Source: Beggiatoa alba B18LD
GTDB lineage: Bacteria > Pseudomonadota > Gammaproteobacteria > Beggiatoales > Beggiatoaceae
Assembly: GCF_000245015.1 (NCBI RefSeq)
Contig: NZ_JH600070.1
Span: 947,594-1,011,593, forward strand
DNA: 64,000 bases
Direction of reading: 5' to 3'
Shown: piece by piece, positions 46,246 through 58,490 of the stretch
Position numbering within the stretch: position 1 is the stretch's first letter
How the letters are laid out: every line of letters begins with the position of its first letter
Program-made: the position numbers and the translations under genes
The notes under the pieces: model-generated
The model's database searches: none
Seen by the model: only the letters and a program-made list of their open reading frames with translations
What the model was told of the DNA's origin: nothing

Positions 46246-46479
46246 GCATTGCTCTAAATGCACAAGTTTTACCTACCTTAAATGCTATTCGGAAAGATAC
46301 AACTATCCATTGTATCTTTCCTATACGCACCTATATTATTTACCTATCCTGATAAATCATTGTTCTCTCATCCAATTACAATGTAATCCTGATTTTTTGG
46401 TTTAAAATAATAGCGTTTATAGTATGATTTTAAATCATATCAATGAATATCTCCGTATTCTCACAAATAGCCCACTGTT

Positions 46480-47577
46480 ATGCGCTACCTAACCTTATCA
46501 GCACTTCCGCTCATCAGCTATTTACTTCTGTTGACGACTCCATTTACCCCTATCAGTGCTGCTGATAAAAATCTAACACAATTTAAAACGGATAAACCCT
46601 ATAAAAATAAAGAAAATAGACGGGAAACGCTCAGTATCCCTAATGCTGAAGCATTAGAAGTGAGTGTGCAGGGGATAACAGAACAAAAATACGACTACCT
46701 CGTGATTACCGACAGTGCGGGTAATGAACAGCGTTTTGATGGTGTTATTGATAAACGTTTCAGCGTATTAGGCTCTAATATTAAAGTCTTTTTTCGCTCA
46801 GATAATGCCACTGTTGCCGATGGAGTGACTGTCACTATTGCACCTATTAGCCTGTTTAAAAAAGTAAAATTTCAAGTTTTAGCGGCGGCTAATGTCATTA
46901 TGCGCCAAGGAACTGGTGAAATTAATGAAAAGTTTATAAAAATCCTGAAGAACCTAAATCGCCTACAAGAACAACTCGGACAAGCTCAAGATTTAAACAG
47001 CATTTCAGGACAAATTAAAGAACAGCTTGCACTGATTGCACAGACCTATCACGATGCTGCCAGTACAGGAGAAAACATTCTTAGAATTCACCAGCAACAA
47101 ATAGAACTCTTAATGCAATTAGAAAAAACAACGGCTAATAGCATTGATAATCTGCTGAAAAGACAACGTGAAAATCAAGATCAAATTACCAATTTTCAAA
47201 ACTTCGCAAATCAGATTCAAGACCCTTTAGAAAAACAAAAACTACAATTTTCTATTGAAGGAACACGCAATTTACTCAGTGCGTTAGAAACACAACGCAT
47301 TATCTGGTCAGACTTTCAACGGGTAGAAAGTGAATTAATTGGACTATTAAGAACCTACTCTAAACGCATTGAGGTTCTACTCTATAGCATGAATATTTCT
47401 GCCCAAGTTTATGATCAAGCAGTCAACGTGCTAGCATTAGAGGGAAGCAAATTATTATCCTTAGAAAAACTAAATAATATAAATGAATTACAAAAAATTG
47501 TTGCAGATATCCAATCCAGTGAAACGGCAATTATGAGCGTGATTAAACGCATTGAACAAACCGATGCTAATTTTTAA
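46480..47577 (+). CDS. Uncharacterised secreted coiled-coil protein
   Basis: This 365-residue protein has a signal peptide (LISYLLLLTTPFTPISA). A small beta domain follows (about 50-130; ALEVSVQGITEQKYDYLVI, GSNIKVFFRSDN), then a long helical, coiled-coil region to the end (LNRLQEQLGQAQDL, IHQQQIELLMQLEKTT, LLKRQRENQDQ). No family is recognised. It is 33 bp before an OmpA-domain gene, so the two probably form an envelope complex. Confidence 0.7.
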   Translation: MRYLTLSALPLISYLLLLTTPFTPISAADKNLTQFKTDKPYKNKENRRETLSIPNAEALEVSVQGITEQKYDYLVITDSAGNEQRFDGVIDKRFSVLGSNIKVFFRSDNATVADGVTVTIAPISLFKKVKFQVLAAANVIMRQGTGEINEKFIKILKNLNRLQEQLGQAQDLNSISGQIKEQLALIAQTYHDAASTGENILRIHQQQIELLMQLEKTTANSIDNLLKRQRENQDQITNFQNFANQIQDPLEKQKLQFSIEGTRNLLSALETQRIIWSDFQRVESELIGLLRTYSKRIEVLLYSMNISAQVYDQAVNVLALEGSKLLSLEKLNNINELQKIVADIQSSETAIMSVIKRIEQTDANF

Positions 47578-47610
47578 GCAAAAATATCCGATTGTTGATA
47601 AAGGTATTTT

Positions 47611-48777
47611 ATGTCTCCATCCTCTCCACCGATTAAAAGTCCTAAGGCTCGTGTTGTCACTGAAATTATTGGCAATAAAAAACTACTATCAAGCATCAGC
47701 ATTCTACTGGGATTCGTTTTATTTATCAGTATCTTGGTTTCTTGGGGGATTTCACGCTTATTTTTTTCACAAGAAACAGGCATGACCAAACCAGAAACGG
47801 TGGTAAAACCAGAGACTCCCCCCGTACAACCCGCGACCCTTGCCCAACCCGCAAATAAAACAACCGCACCTGCAACAACCCAACAGCCTGCTTCTCCCCC
47901 AGAAAAAACGAAAGCACAGATTGACTATGAAACCCGTATTAACAAACGGGCTAATGTAAAAACACCCCCAAAAGACGTGTTGTGGACAGAATTAAACCAA
48001 CTCATTTTAGAAGTTGAAAATACACGCCGTGCATTGATTGAAGAGACTTCCCAAAGTTTTAATTTATCTGCGGATAATGCGCCAACTCAGCATATTATGA
48101 TGCAACAGGCTGCAACGCCCGTAGTAAAAGAAGTAACAGAAGAACAAACGCCCGCATCTTCTAAAACCAATTCCTCTTGGGCGAGTCTTAGTCAGCAAAT
48201 TGTACAAATTGAACAATCGCGTTTAACCCTTTTAGAAAGCGTAAAACAACATTTTCCCATTTTAGCTCCAACACCAACCCCATCAGTACACACACCGCCA
48301 CCAACAGAGCCAACGCCTCAACCCAATACGATAGAAAACCAAGTACAAGCTAATGCAGTAAAAAGCCAACCCTTGCTTGAACCAGTGCCAATACAAATGG
48401 TTAACTCAGATGAAGAGCCTGAGATTATTAGAGATAGTTATATGCTGGTTTTGGCAGATATTTCTTTTGAAGCAGACAAAGCGGATTTATTGGCTGGCGC
48501 ATTACATAAGTTGACGAAATTCGCCGATATATTACAACAATATCCAGACCGTTTTGTACTAATTGAAGGTCATACTGATGAGTATGGTTCAGATGAGCAA
48601 AATATGCTGTTATCTCAACAACGTGCAGAAGTGGTAAAGTTTGCATTAATGACCAGTGGTATTGCCGAAAAAAGAATGATTTTAAAAGGTTATGGGGCAA
48701 AACTACCACTTGCAGATAATCAAACAGAAGCGGGTCGTTTAAAAAATCGTCGTGTAGAAATCACACTTTTAAAATAA
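47611..48777 (+). CDS. Inner-membrane-anchored OmpA-domain protein
   Basis: 388 residues: a short cytoplasmic N terminus, one TM helix at about 26-50 (LLSSISILLGFVLFISILV), a Pro/Thr-rich periplasmic stretch (~65-105), two similar short helical blocks (WTELNQLILEVENTRRALIEE and WASLSQQIVQIEQSRLTLLE), a second Pro-rich linker, and an OmpA peptidoglycan-binding domain (~275-388; VLIEGHTDEYGSDEQN and KNRRVEITLL). This MotB-like layout spans membrane to cell wall. It is co-transcribed with the coiled-coil protein gene. Function unknown. Confidence 0.82.
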   Translation: MSPSSPPIKSPKARVVTEIIGNKKLLSSISILLGFVLFISILVSWGISRLFFSQETGMTKPETVVKPETPPVQPATLAQPANKTTAPATTQQPASPPEKTKAQIDYETRINKRANVKTPPKDVLWTELNQLILEVENTRRALIEETSQSFNLSADNAPTQHIMMQQAATPVVKEVTEEQTPASSKTNSSWASLSQQIVQIEQSRLTLLESVKQHFPILAPTPTPSVHTPPPTEPTPQPNTIENQVQANAVKSQPLLEPVPIQMVNSDEEPEIIRDSYMLVLADISFEADKADLLAGALHKLTKFADILQQYPDRFVLIEGHTDEYGSDEQNMLLSQQRAEVVKFALMTSGIAEKRMILKGYGAKLPLADNQTEAGRLKNRRVEITLLK

Positions 48778-48820
48778 CTCACTTTATTTACTAAATCTTA
48801 AAACCAATATAAAACATAAC

Positions 48821-48919
48821 TCATTGTTTATCTTTATTTTTTGAGCCTTGTAAAAAAGCCGAAATCAACAATAAACAGAGTATTTGTGTAAGCGCAATAA
48901 AAAACACAAGCGTAACCAT
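48821..48919 (-). CDS. Putative 32-residue single-pass membrane peptide
   Basis: The frame starts ATG 48919 (MVTLVFFIALTQILCLLL...) and ends with a charged tail (GSKNKDKQ). One TM helix covers about residues 3-23. A GAGG ribosome site lies 7 bases before the ATG. It lies alone between convergent or tail-to-tail genes. Such peptides are often small subunits or regulators of membrane complexes; no family is recognised. Confidence 0.5.
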   Translation of the reverse strand: MVTLVFFIALTQILCLLLISAFLQGSKNKDKQ

Positions 48920-49040
48920 GGTAAACCTCATTAACCTAATTTGTAGATTATTTTTATTTTATAAATCAAATTACTAAATTTTAGTAGATACTTATTTTAA
49001 GCAAAAATACTGCCAGTCAAATGTAATACCATCATCGGCG

Positions 49041-49934
49041 TTACCAAGATACTGCTAATTTAACAGTTTGCAGATGAATATCTACGGTATCTTGTATATT
49101 TTTACCATATCCGCCAGCCATTGTAATAGCAACAGGGATTTGCAAACGTCGACACCATTCTAAAATAAGCATATCACGAGATTCTAACCCTGCTTTTGTC
49201 AGTGCTAAACGTCCTAAACGGTCATTTTGATAGGGGTCTGCACCCGCGAGATAAATGACTAAATCAGGGTTAATTTGTTGAAAAACAGCTTTTAACCTCT
49301 GTTCTAAGGCTTTTAAATAAACGTCATCCCCTGTATTGTCTGATAATTCTATATCTAAATTGCTTTTTTCTTTGCGAAATGGGAAATTTTTCGCGCCATG
49401 AATTGAAAAAGTAAACAAATCGTTATCATCGGCTAAAATATGAGCAGTACCATTACCTTGATGAACATCACAATCAATAATAACAACCTGCTTTACCCAG
49501 CCTGTTATTTTTAATAAACGCGCACTTACTGCACTATCATTAAATACGCAATAACCCTGACCATGGTCAGCATACGCATGATGTGTTCCACCTGCCAAAC
49601 TAACAGCAATCCCTTGTTTTAACGCACTATAACAGGCTTGAATTGTTGCGCCACAAGAGCGGCGTGAACGCTCAACCATGGCTGTTGACCAAGGAAAACC
49701 GATGATTTTTATTTCTTGTTCCGTTAATTCCCCTGCAAAAACTCGCTGAATATAGTCTGGAGTGTGTGCATAAATTAATTGCTCTAATGTTGCAGCTGGA
49801 GGAATTTGTAAATAAGCGGGGGAAATAATGGAATTATCAACTAATTGCTGTCGCAACAATGCATATTTTTCCATAGGAAAACGATGAGTTGCAGGTAATG
49901 GGATTGGAAAAATATCGGTATAAAAAATATCCAT
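49041..49934 (-). CDS. Histone deacetylase family protein (second copy)
   Basis: This 297-residue deacylase relative has the zinc and catalytic segments AGGTHHAYADHGQGYC, IIDCDVHQGNGTAHIL, YLAGADPYQNDRLGRL and ITMAGGYG. It begins MDIFYTDIFPIPLPATHRFPMEKY, typical of the short bacterial class. ATG 49934 is preferred because the longer start at 49964 lies within a perfect 11-bp hairpin. Its substrate is unknown; it differs clearly from the copy at 20156-21103, which keeps the HHGN motif. It follows proB on the same strand. Confidence 0.9.
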   Translation of the reverse strand: MDIFYTDIFPIPLPATHRFPMEKYALLRQQLVDNSIISPAYLQIPPAATLEQLIYAHTPDYIQRVFAGELTEQEIKIIGFPWSTAMVERSRRSCGATIQACYSALKQGIAVSLAGGTHHAYADHGQGYCVFNDSAVSARLLKITGWVKQVVIIDCDVHQGNGTAHILADDNDLFTFSIHGAKNFPFRKEKSNLDIELSDNTGDDVYLKALEQRLKAVFQQINPDLVIYLAGADPYQNDRLGRLALTKAGLESRDMLILEWCRRLQIPVAITMAGGYGKNIQDTVDIHLQTVKLAVSW

Positions 49935-49950
49935 AGCGGAAAAAAGCGAA

Positions 49951-49977
49951 TTGTTTCCACGCATGACGTGGAAACAA
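49951..49977. promoter_or_regulatory. Perfect 11-bp inverted repeat between proB and the deacetylase gene
   Basis: TTGTTTCCACG-CATGA-CGTGGAAACAA, with no T-run on the transcribed strand. It is either an operator for the deacetylase gene (17 bp before its start) or a hairpin that sets expression after proB. Confidence 0.5.
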
Positions 49978-49988
49978 GGGATAAATAG

Positions 49989-51113
49989 TTAAAGAAGAAT
50001 TAAATTATCACGGTGAATCAGTTCAGGCTCATCGACATAACCTAAAATTTCAGCAATACGATTGCTGGTTTGTCCCATGATTTTAATGGTCTCATCGGCA
50101 TTATAATTGACAATACCACGGGCAATTTCTTCTCCTGTTAAGGTAAAACACGCAACCATATCACCGCGCATAAAATCGCCTTTAACCTGTCTGACACCAA
50201 CGGCTAATAAACTCTTGCCAGAAGCTCGTAAAACATTGACAGCACCATCATCTAAAACTAATTCACCATGCATTTTTTGATGCGCCCCTAGCCATTGTTT
50301 ACGCGCTTCTACGGGAGGATTCGCAGGTAAAAGTAATGTGCCTAAATGATTGCCATTTGCAATTTTTAGTAACACGTCAGGAATACGACCAGAGACTATC
50401 CATGTTGCTGTCCCTGAACGAGCGGCAACACGGGCAGCCCGCAATTTAGTTGCCATTCCGCCCCGTCCTAATCGCCCCCCTGTACTACCTGCCATCGCTT
50501 CTAGGATTGGGTCGCCTGCATGACCTTGTGAAATCAGTTTCGCATTGGGGTCTAAACGGGGATCACGTTCATATAATCCTTGTTGGTCGGTCATGATGAC
50601 TAATACATCTGCCTCAACCAAATTCGATACTAAACCGCCTAATGTATCGTTATCGCCAAAACGAATTTCATCGGTAGCAACCGTATCATTTTCATTAATA
50701 ACGGAAATGACTTTTAAATCAATCAAGGTTTTTAACGTACTGCGGGCATTTAAATAACGTTTGCGGTTTGCGGCATCATCATGAGTGAGGAGTACCTGCG
50801 CGGTGTGTATGCCGTAATGTTTAAAACAGGTTTCATAGGTTTGCACAACGCCCATTTGTCCAACGGCTGCCGCCGCTTGTAACTCATGCAATGTTGCGGG
50901 ACGCTCTGCCCATCCTAAACGCTTCATCCCTTCTGCGACTGCGCCAGAGGAGACTAGTATCACTTCTTTTCCCTGTCGGCACAGTGTCACAATTTGCTGT
51001 ACCCAATTTTCTATAGCAACCGTGTCTAAGCCACGCCCTTCATTTGTCAACAAGGCACTGCCGATTTTAATAACCCAACGTTGGGTTTTACCAATTTCTA
51101 TCTGTTTACTCAT
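49989..51113 (-). CDS. proB: Glutamate 5-kinase
   Basis: ProB phosphorylates glutamate in the first step of proline synthesis and is feedback-inhibited by proline. The 374-residue protein has the amino-acid-kinase core: [57 protein letters not shown] and [17 protein letters not shown]. It ends with a PUA domain ([14 protein letters not shown]...). The ATG follows GTAAAACC with a weak ribosome site. It lies 128 bp behind metG, past a terminator. proA is not in the window. Confidence 0.96.
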   Translation of the reverse strand: MSKQIEIGKTQRWVIKIGSALLTNEGRGLDTVAIENWVQQIVTLCRQGKEVILVSSGAVAEGMKRLGWAERPATLHELQAAAAVGQMGVVQTYETCFKHYGIHTAQVLLTHDDAANRKRYLNARSTLKTLIDLKVISVINENDTVATDEIRFGDNDTLGGLVSNLVEADVLVIMTDQQGLYERDPRLDPNAKLISQGHAGDPILEAMAGSTGGRLGRGGMATKLRAARVAARSGTATWIVSGRIPDVLLKIANGNHLGTLLLPANPPVEARKQWLGAHQKMHGELVLDDGAVNVLRASGKSLLAVGVRQVKGDFMRGDMVACFTLTGEEIARGIVNYNADETIKIMGQTSNRIAEILGYVDEPELIHRDNLILL

Positions 51114-51127
51114 AATTTTTTAGGGGG

Positions 51128-51166
51128 TTAAAAACAAAGAAAGTCCAAATCTTCAAGATTTGGACT
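51128..51166 (-). terminator. Terminator of metG
   Basis: A 12-bp perfect inverted repeat, AGTCCAAATCTT and AAGATTTGGACT around one base, followed on the minus strand by TTTCTTTGTTTTT. It lies between metG and proB. Confidence 0.8.
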
Positions 51167-51241
51167 CATCAAATTAGGTGAGCGGATTCACACAATTTTT
51201 AATAGTTTGATGATGCAATTCATCTTGCACACTAGAAAATT

Positions 51242-53254
51242 TTATTTCACACGCATTCCTGCCTGCGCACCACTATCAGGGCTTAATATCCATAAACCAG
51301 AGCCATCACCTGCCGCTAAAACCATGCCCTCAGACAGACCAAAACGCATTTTGCGGGGGGCAAGATTAGCCACCATAACGGTTAAACGACCAATTAAAGC
51401 TTCAGGGCTGTAGGCGGATTTAATCCCAGCAAAGACAGTGCGTGGTGTTTCTTCACCAATATCTAAAGTCAACTTTAAAAGCTTTTCCGCGCCTTCAACC
51501 TGTTCTGCATTAACAATTTTGGCAATACGTAAATCAACTTTGGCAAAATCATCATAGTTAATCGTTTCTTGTATCGGTTCTGCTAATGTTTTTGCAGGGG
51601 TTGCGGTAGTTATTGCCTGCAAGTTTTCTTTAGAAGCCTCCACAATAGCGGTTAATTGCTGCGGCTCTATCCGTTGGATTAAGGCTTCATAGGGATTAAT
51701 CGTGGTTGCTAATAAAGCAGCGGGTTGCCATGTCAACGGCACATTAAAAAACGCTTCTACTTTCTTCGCCATGACTGGCAAGACAGGCGATAAATAGCTA
51801 AACAGCACGCGGAATAAGTTTAAACCCTGCGTACAAACTTGTTGCAATTGTGCGTCACTGCCTGCTTGTTTAGCGATTACCCACGGTTTTTGCTCATCAA
51901 TATACTGATTAGCCTTATCTGCTAATGCCATGATGTCACGAATCGCACGATGATATTCACGGTTAGCATATTGTTCTGCAATCGACTGTCCTGCATCGAT
52001 AAAACTTTGATATAACTCAGGAGCGGGTAAACTATCTGCTAATTGCCCTGCAAACCGTTTGTTAATAAAGCCCGCGCAACGACTGGCAATATTCACCACT
52101 TTACCCACTAAATCCGCATTGACGCGCTGTAAAAAATCCTCTAAATTTAAATCGATATCATCAACACGACTACCTAACTTTGCCGCAAAATAATAGCGTA
52201 AACATTCAGGATTTAAATGGTTTAAATAAGTCCGTGCAGTGATAAATGTCCCCCGCGATTTCGACATTTTTTGTCCATCAACGGTTAAGAATCCATGTGC
52301 AAAAATACTGCTAGGGGTTCTAAAACCCGCACCGTGCAACATTGCAGGCCAGAAAAGCGCGTGAAAATACAGAATATCTTTACCAATAAAATGATAAAGC
52401 TCTGTTTGGCTATCTGCTGACCAAAATTCTTCAAAATCTAATCCACGTTTTTCACACAGATTTTTAAAACTCGCCATATACCCGACAGGCGCGTCCAGCC
52501 AGACATAAAAGTATTTATTCGGCTGTTCAGGAATTTCAAAACCAAAATAAGGCGCGTCGCGGGAAATATCCCAAGGACGCAAGCCCGCAGTAAACCACTC
52601 ATTTAACTTATTCATGGTCTCTGCTTGCAATGTACCGCTACTTGTCCATGTTTTTAAAAAGTCCTCAAACTGTCCCAAATTCATAAAAAAGTGTTCAGAC
52701 TCTTTTTCAATGGGCGTAACCCCTGAAAGGACAGAAACAGGATTTTTTAAATCAGTTGGGTTATACGTCGCGCCACAGACTTCGCAATTATCGCCATATT
52801 GGTCTTTCGCCCCACAACGTGGGCATTCCCCTTTAATAAAGCGGTCTGGTAAAAAAAGATTTTTAACAGGGTCAAAAGCCTGTTTAACCGATGTTGAACT
52901 AATATAGCCTGCATCGCGTAAACGGCAATAAATTAAGTTAGAAAACTCTTTATTTTCAGGTGAATGTGTTGAGTAATAATTATCAAATCCAATGGCAAAA
53001 TCGCTAAAATCTTGCATATGCTCTTGACGCACACGCTCGATTAACGCTTCTGGCGTAATCCCTTCTTTTTCTGCACGCAACATAATCGCTGTGCCGTGTG
53101 TATCATCCGCACAGACGTAATAACAAGTATTACCGATTAACTTTTGAAAACGTACCCAGATATCCGTTTGAATATACTCAACTAAATGTCCTAAATGAAT
53201 AGAACCGTTTGCATAGGGTAAGGCACTGGTCACTAAAATCTTACGTTGCGTCAT
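51242..53254 (-). CDS. metG: Methionyl-tRNA synthetase
   Basis: It charges tRNA-Met. The 670-residue protein has the HIGH-type motif ([12 protein letters not shown]), a zinc knuckle ([18 protein letters not shown]), the KMSKS loop ([11 protein letters not shown]) and a C-terminal EMAP-II-like tRNA-binding domain ([32 protein letters not shown]). This is the long, dimerising form as in E. coli. Single gene followed by its own terminator. Confidence 0.97.
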   Translation of the reverse strand: MTQRKILVTSALPYANGSIHLGHLVEYIQTDIWVRFQKLIGNTCYYVCADDTHGTAIMLRAEKEGITPEALIERVRQEHMQDFSDFAIGFDNYYSTHSPENKEFSNLIYCRLRDAGYISSTSVKQAFDPVKNLFLPDRFIKGECPRCGAKDQYGDNCEVCGATYNPTDLKNPVSVLSGVTPIEKESEHFFMNLGQFEDFLKTWTSSGTLQAETMNKLNEWFTAGLRPWDISRDAPYFGFEIPEQPNKYFYVWLDAPVGYMASFKNLCEKRGLDFEEFWSADSQTELYHFIGKDILYFHALFWPAMLHGAGFRTPSSIFAHGFLTVDGQKMSKSRGTFITARTYLNHLNPECLRYYFAAKLGSRVDDIDLNLEDFLQRVNADLVGKVVNIASRCAGFINKRFAGQLADSLPAPELYQSFIDAGQSIAEQYANREYHRAIRDIMALADKANQYIDEQKPWVIAKQAGSDAQLQQVCTQGLNLFRVLFSYLSPVLPVMAKKVEAFFNVPLTWQPAALLATTINPYEALIQRIEPQQLTAIVEASKENLQAITTATPAKTLAEPIQETINYDDFAKVDLRIAKIVNAEQVEGAEKLLKLTLDIGEETPRTVFAGIKSAYSPEALIGRLTVMVANLAPRKMRFGLSEGMVLAAGDGSGLWILSPDSGAQAGMRVK

Positions 53255-53358
53255 AATGAATATCTAAAAAAATAGAAGATGATTAAGTTTAAAAGAATTT
53301 TACCGCGTTTAGCGGAATTGTGCAGGCAATCACTCATATATTAATGATACTTAAAGTT

Positions 53359-55857
53359 TTAAGCATATTGTGTATGAGCACGCACTAATGCGTCTAATTT
53401 ATCCATATCAAATTGTTGTACAAGAGCTTTAACCTCTGTTTTAAAAGCCACTAATTCGGGATGTTCATTGACTAATTGATCTACATAAGTTAGCAATGCA
53501 CGCACTTTTCCTGATTTGATATAACCCAGTAATACATCGCTTTGTTCAGTAGCTAAGACATAATGCCCGATTGTTTGTACCATGTTCTGTTCTGCATAAA
53601 TCCAAACAATCCCTAAATGCTCTTGTAAAACTGTAAATAGTTCATTGATATTAATTGGTTTATATAAAAAAGCATGACACCCCATATTAAGGTAGTCGCA
53701 TTGATACTCCGATAAACTTGCCGAAGTAATGGCAATAACCATGTGATCAAATTTCTTCTGTTTACGAACTTCTTTTATTAAAGTAATACCTGACATTACG
53801 GGCATTCTTAAATCAGTTAATAAAGCATCTGGTGTCTGCATTTCTAATAAATTTAAGGCAATTTTCCCATTTTCAGCTTCTAACACACGAAAACCAATGT
53901 CAGACAATAATGTTACTAAAAATGAACGATTTTCTAAAACATTATCGACAACTAAAATAAGTGGTTTATTCCCTTTAATGCCAATGACCTCAGGGGATTC
54001 ATATTGTGTTGTTAAATAGTGAGTTTGCTGTATAGCGGGTAATGAAATATCAAACCAGAAACAGCTACCTTTCCCTAATTGACTGCGAACATTTAATTTT
54101 CCACCCATTTTTTCTACTAAACGTGCGCTAATGGCTAACCCTAGCCCTGTTCCTTCTGCTTCTGCTAATAAATCACCGACTTGTTGAAAGGGTTTAAATA
54201 AATTAGAGAGGTCACGCTGTGCAATGCCTCGTCCTGTATCACAGACCTCAAAATGCACCATTTCCCCTTGTGGTAAAACGCTAAAAGTAACACCGCCTTG
54301 TTGTGTGAATTTAATTGCATTGCTTAATAAATTTAATAAAATCTGGCGCAAGCGTTTTTCATCAGCAGAAACAACGGTTGGTAAATTATTTTCTAATAAC
54401 AGATGTAAAATCAGCCCTTTTTGTTGGGCTTGCATTTGTAATAGAGCCGTTGTTTCATGCAAAAAAGTTATTAAATTTAAATTATTGTGAACTAATTCTA
54501 ATTTATCAGCTTCAATTTTAGACAAATCTAAAACATCATTGATTAAATTTAATAAATGCTCTCCACTGCGAACAATAATTCGTGTACTTTCTTTAGATTT
54601 TTCACCTAACGTATTATCTCGCAATAATAAGTGAGCATAGCCTAAAATGCCGTTGAGTGGCGTGCGGAGTTCATGACTCATATTTGCTAAAAAAGCACTT
54701 TTTGCAAAGTTAGCCTGTTCTGCCTGTTCTTTACTCTGTTTTAACTCAATGGCAATCCGTTTTTCTTCTGTAATATCTTCACAAATTCCAATAAATAACT
54801 TATCGCCATTAATTTCTACAACACTCACGCCTAAACTTAGGGAAAAAAGAGAACCGTTTTTGCGTTTTCCTAAAACTTCCCGCCCAGTTCCAATAACTTT
54901 AGCAATCCCTGTTTTAAGATAATTTTTTATATAGTTATCATGTTGTTCTGCATAAGGACTGGGCATTAAGCAATTAATATTTTTACCTAATATTTCTGCT
55001 TCTTTGTATTCAAAAATTTTTTCCGCAGCAACATTAAAAGAATGAATAATGCCAGATTCGTCAATGGTGATAATGCCATTAATCACGTTATCCATGATAA
55101 CACGCTGACGAATCGCTAATTCGGAGGCATGTTTTTCAGATTGTTCAAATGATTCAGCCAGTTCTTTATAACATTGTTCACTATATTTGAGTTGTATGAG
55201 TGTTTGTTCAATTTTTTGTAATGTTGGATAAATTAAATGCCTTGCTAACCAAATAATGAGAATAATATTTAGGAACATTAAAAAACTATTTAAAATGTGT
55301 AATTGTCGTGATTGTCTTGTGAGATTTATTACATAAGTTTCTGTAATAACAGACATTTTTTTGATAAAAAAAGGGCTATAATCTAGGATTTTAACAATCA
55401 GTTGTTCAGCTAAAGGGGGAAACGCTGCATTATCTTTATGGTTTTTAAATAAAGCGATAAATAGTTGAAAAGATTGATATAGGCTTTGGTAAGTATCTTC
55501 AATTTCTTCAAAATATTGCTTAATATCTTCATTATTTAAACTAGAAAATAATTCGCGAATATCATCGCCGTATTTTAATTTTTTGTGGGATTCAGACCAT
55601 TCTTTTAAGGTTAAGCGTAAGTCTTTTAAATAAAAATCGCGTATTTCTATTGTTGGAGCAAATTTAATCGCTAAGACATCTTTATTCATTTTTTCAGTTA
55701 ATAGGCGTTGTTGTCCCGAAATATTGACTAATTCAGGTTGATTAAAATGATAATCTGCCCAGTAAACAATTAATTGCTCTATTAAAAATAAAATGGTAAT
55801 GAGGGTTAATGTAATTAAATATGTCCTATATAAACGATGTGTATTAAATGTCATCAT
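53359..55857 (-). CDS. Hybrid sensor histidine kinase with PilJ-type input and FixL-like PAS domain
   Basis: 832 residues. Order: TM at ~12-32; periplasmic PilJ-type four-helix sensor (~40-180, starting NISGQQRLLTEKM, a nitrate/nitrite-sensor-like motif); TM at ~188-208; PAS (~250-365); HisKA with SHELRTPLNG (His 395); HATPase with DTGRGIAQ and GTGLGLAI; receiver domain (~632-745, Asp 681 in LLTDLRMPVMSG); and a C-terminal helical region to 832. The PAS part has HDNYI (His 306) and VIGTGREVLGKRKNG (Arg 326), aligned with the FixL haem-binding His and oxygen-sensing Arg. No separate response regulator is next to it. Output path unknown. Confidence 0.9.
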   Translation of the reverse strand: MMTFNTHRLYRTYLITLTLITILFLIEQLIVYWADYHFNQPELVNISGQQRLLTEKMNKDVLAIKFAPTIEIRDFYLKDLRLTLKEWSESHKKLKYGDDIRELFSSLNNEDIKQYFEEIEDTYQSLYQSFQLFIALFKNHKDNAAFPPLAEQLIVKILDYSPFFIKKMSVITETYVINLTRQSRQLHILNSFLMFLNIILIIWLARHLIYPTLQKIEQTLIQLKYSEQCYKELAESFEQSEKHASELAIRQRVIMDNVINGIITIDESGIIHSFNVAAEKIFEYKEAEILGKNINCLMPSPYAEQHDNYIKNYLKTGIAKVIGTGREVLGKRKNGSLFSLSLGVSVVEINGDKLFIGICEDITEEKRIAIELKQSKEQAEQANFAKSAFLANMSHELRTPLNGILGYAHLLLRDNTLGEKSKESTRIIVRSGEHLLNLINDVLDLSKIEADKLELVHNNLNLITFLHETTALLQMQAQQKGLILHLLLENNLPTVVSADEKRLRQILLNLLSNAIKFTQQGGVTFSVLPQGEMVHFEVCDTGRGIAQRDLSNLFKPFQQVGDLLAEAEGTGLGLAISARLVEKMGGKLNVRSQLGKGSCFWFDISLPAIQQTHYLTTQYESPEVIGIKGNKPLILVVDNVLENRSFLVTLLSDIGFRVLEAENGKIALNLLEMQTPDALLTDLRMPVMSGITLIKEVRKQKKFDHMVIAITSASLSEYQCDYLNMGCHAFLYKPININELFTVLQEHLGIVWIYAEQNMVQTIGHYVLATEQSDVLLGYIKSGKVRALLTYVDQLVNEHPELVAFKTEVKALVQQFDMDKLDALVRAHTQYA

Positions 55858-55985
55858 GTCGCAATCTCCAAGTTGAAAACCCTTGAAACCTGTCTGCGGG
55901 AAGTGTTAGGAATTAACAGTATAAATTTTATATAAAATGTATATAGCATTGTCTGCTAATTCGCTAACGATAGATATGAGTAATT

Positions 55986-58109
<2,124 letters not shown>

Positions 58110-58135
58110 TTAGGGTAATACGTCCAAACGGTGTG

Positions 58136-58357
58136 TTATTTGCTTGCAGGCGGGGTGGGGGCGCGTAAAATCATGGGTTGGAAAAAACTCGGATTACCTT
58201 CATCATCCGCGATAGCAACAAGGTTGCCATGTGGAATGTAACCCTCAGTAATCTTTTGGTTAATTTGATTCACCATTAAATTGACTGATTTAGTCACGCC
58301 AACGCTACTGCTGTCCATGACGACGATATATCTTTGTTTGGGCGTTTTTTCTGCCAT
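58136..58357 (-). CDS. Small conserved protein (DUF1737-like)
   Basis: 73 residues from ATG 58357, with GAGG nine bases upstream; a longer frame to 58429 lacks a site. The sequence RYIVVMDSS..., VNLMVNQINQKITEGYIPHG and SFFQPMIL has the strand-helix-strand layout and ligand-like pocket of DUF1737 proteins (small, of unknown role). It lies between ligA and the divergent yejB. Confidence 0.65.
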   Translation of the reverse strand: MAEKTPKQRYIVVMDSSSVGVTKSVNLMVNQINQKITEGYIPHGNLVAIADDEGNPSFFQPMILRAPTPPASK

Positions 58358-58490
58358 TGTTGTAACCTCGTTTTTATTAGAAAAATACAGCAAGAGACCT
58401 GTTGCATTATAGATTAAGTTACTAGACACCTCTATGAGACAATAACTTATTCTGTTTCATCATAAATATTTTTTGTGTGGGTACTGGATT

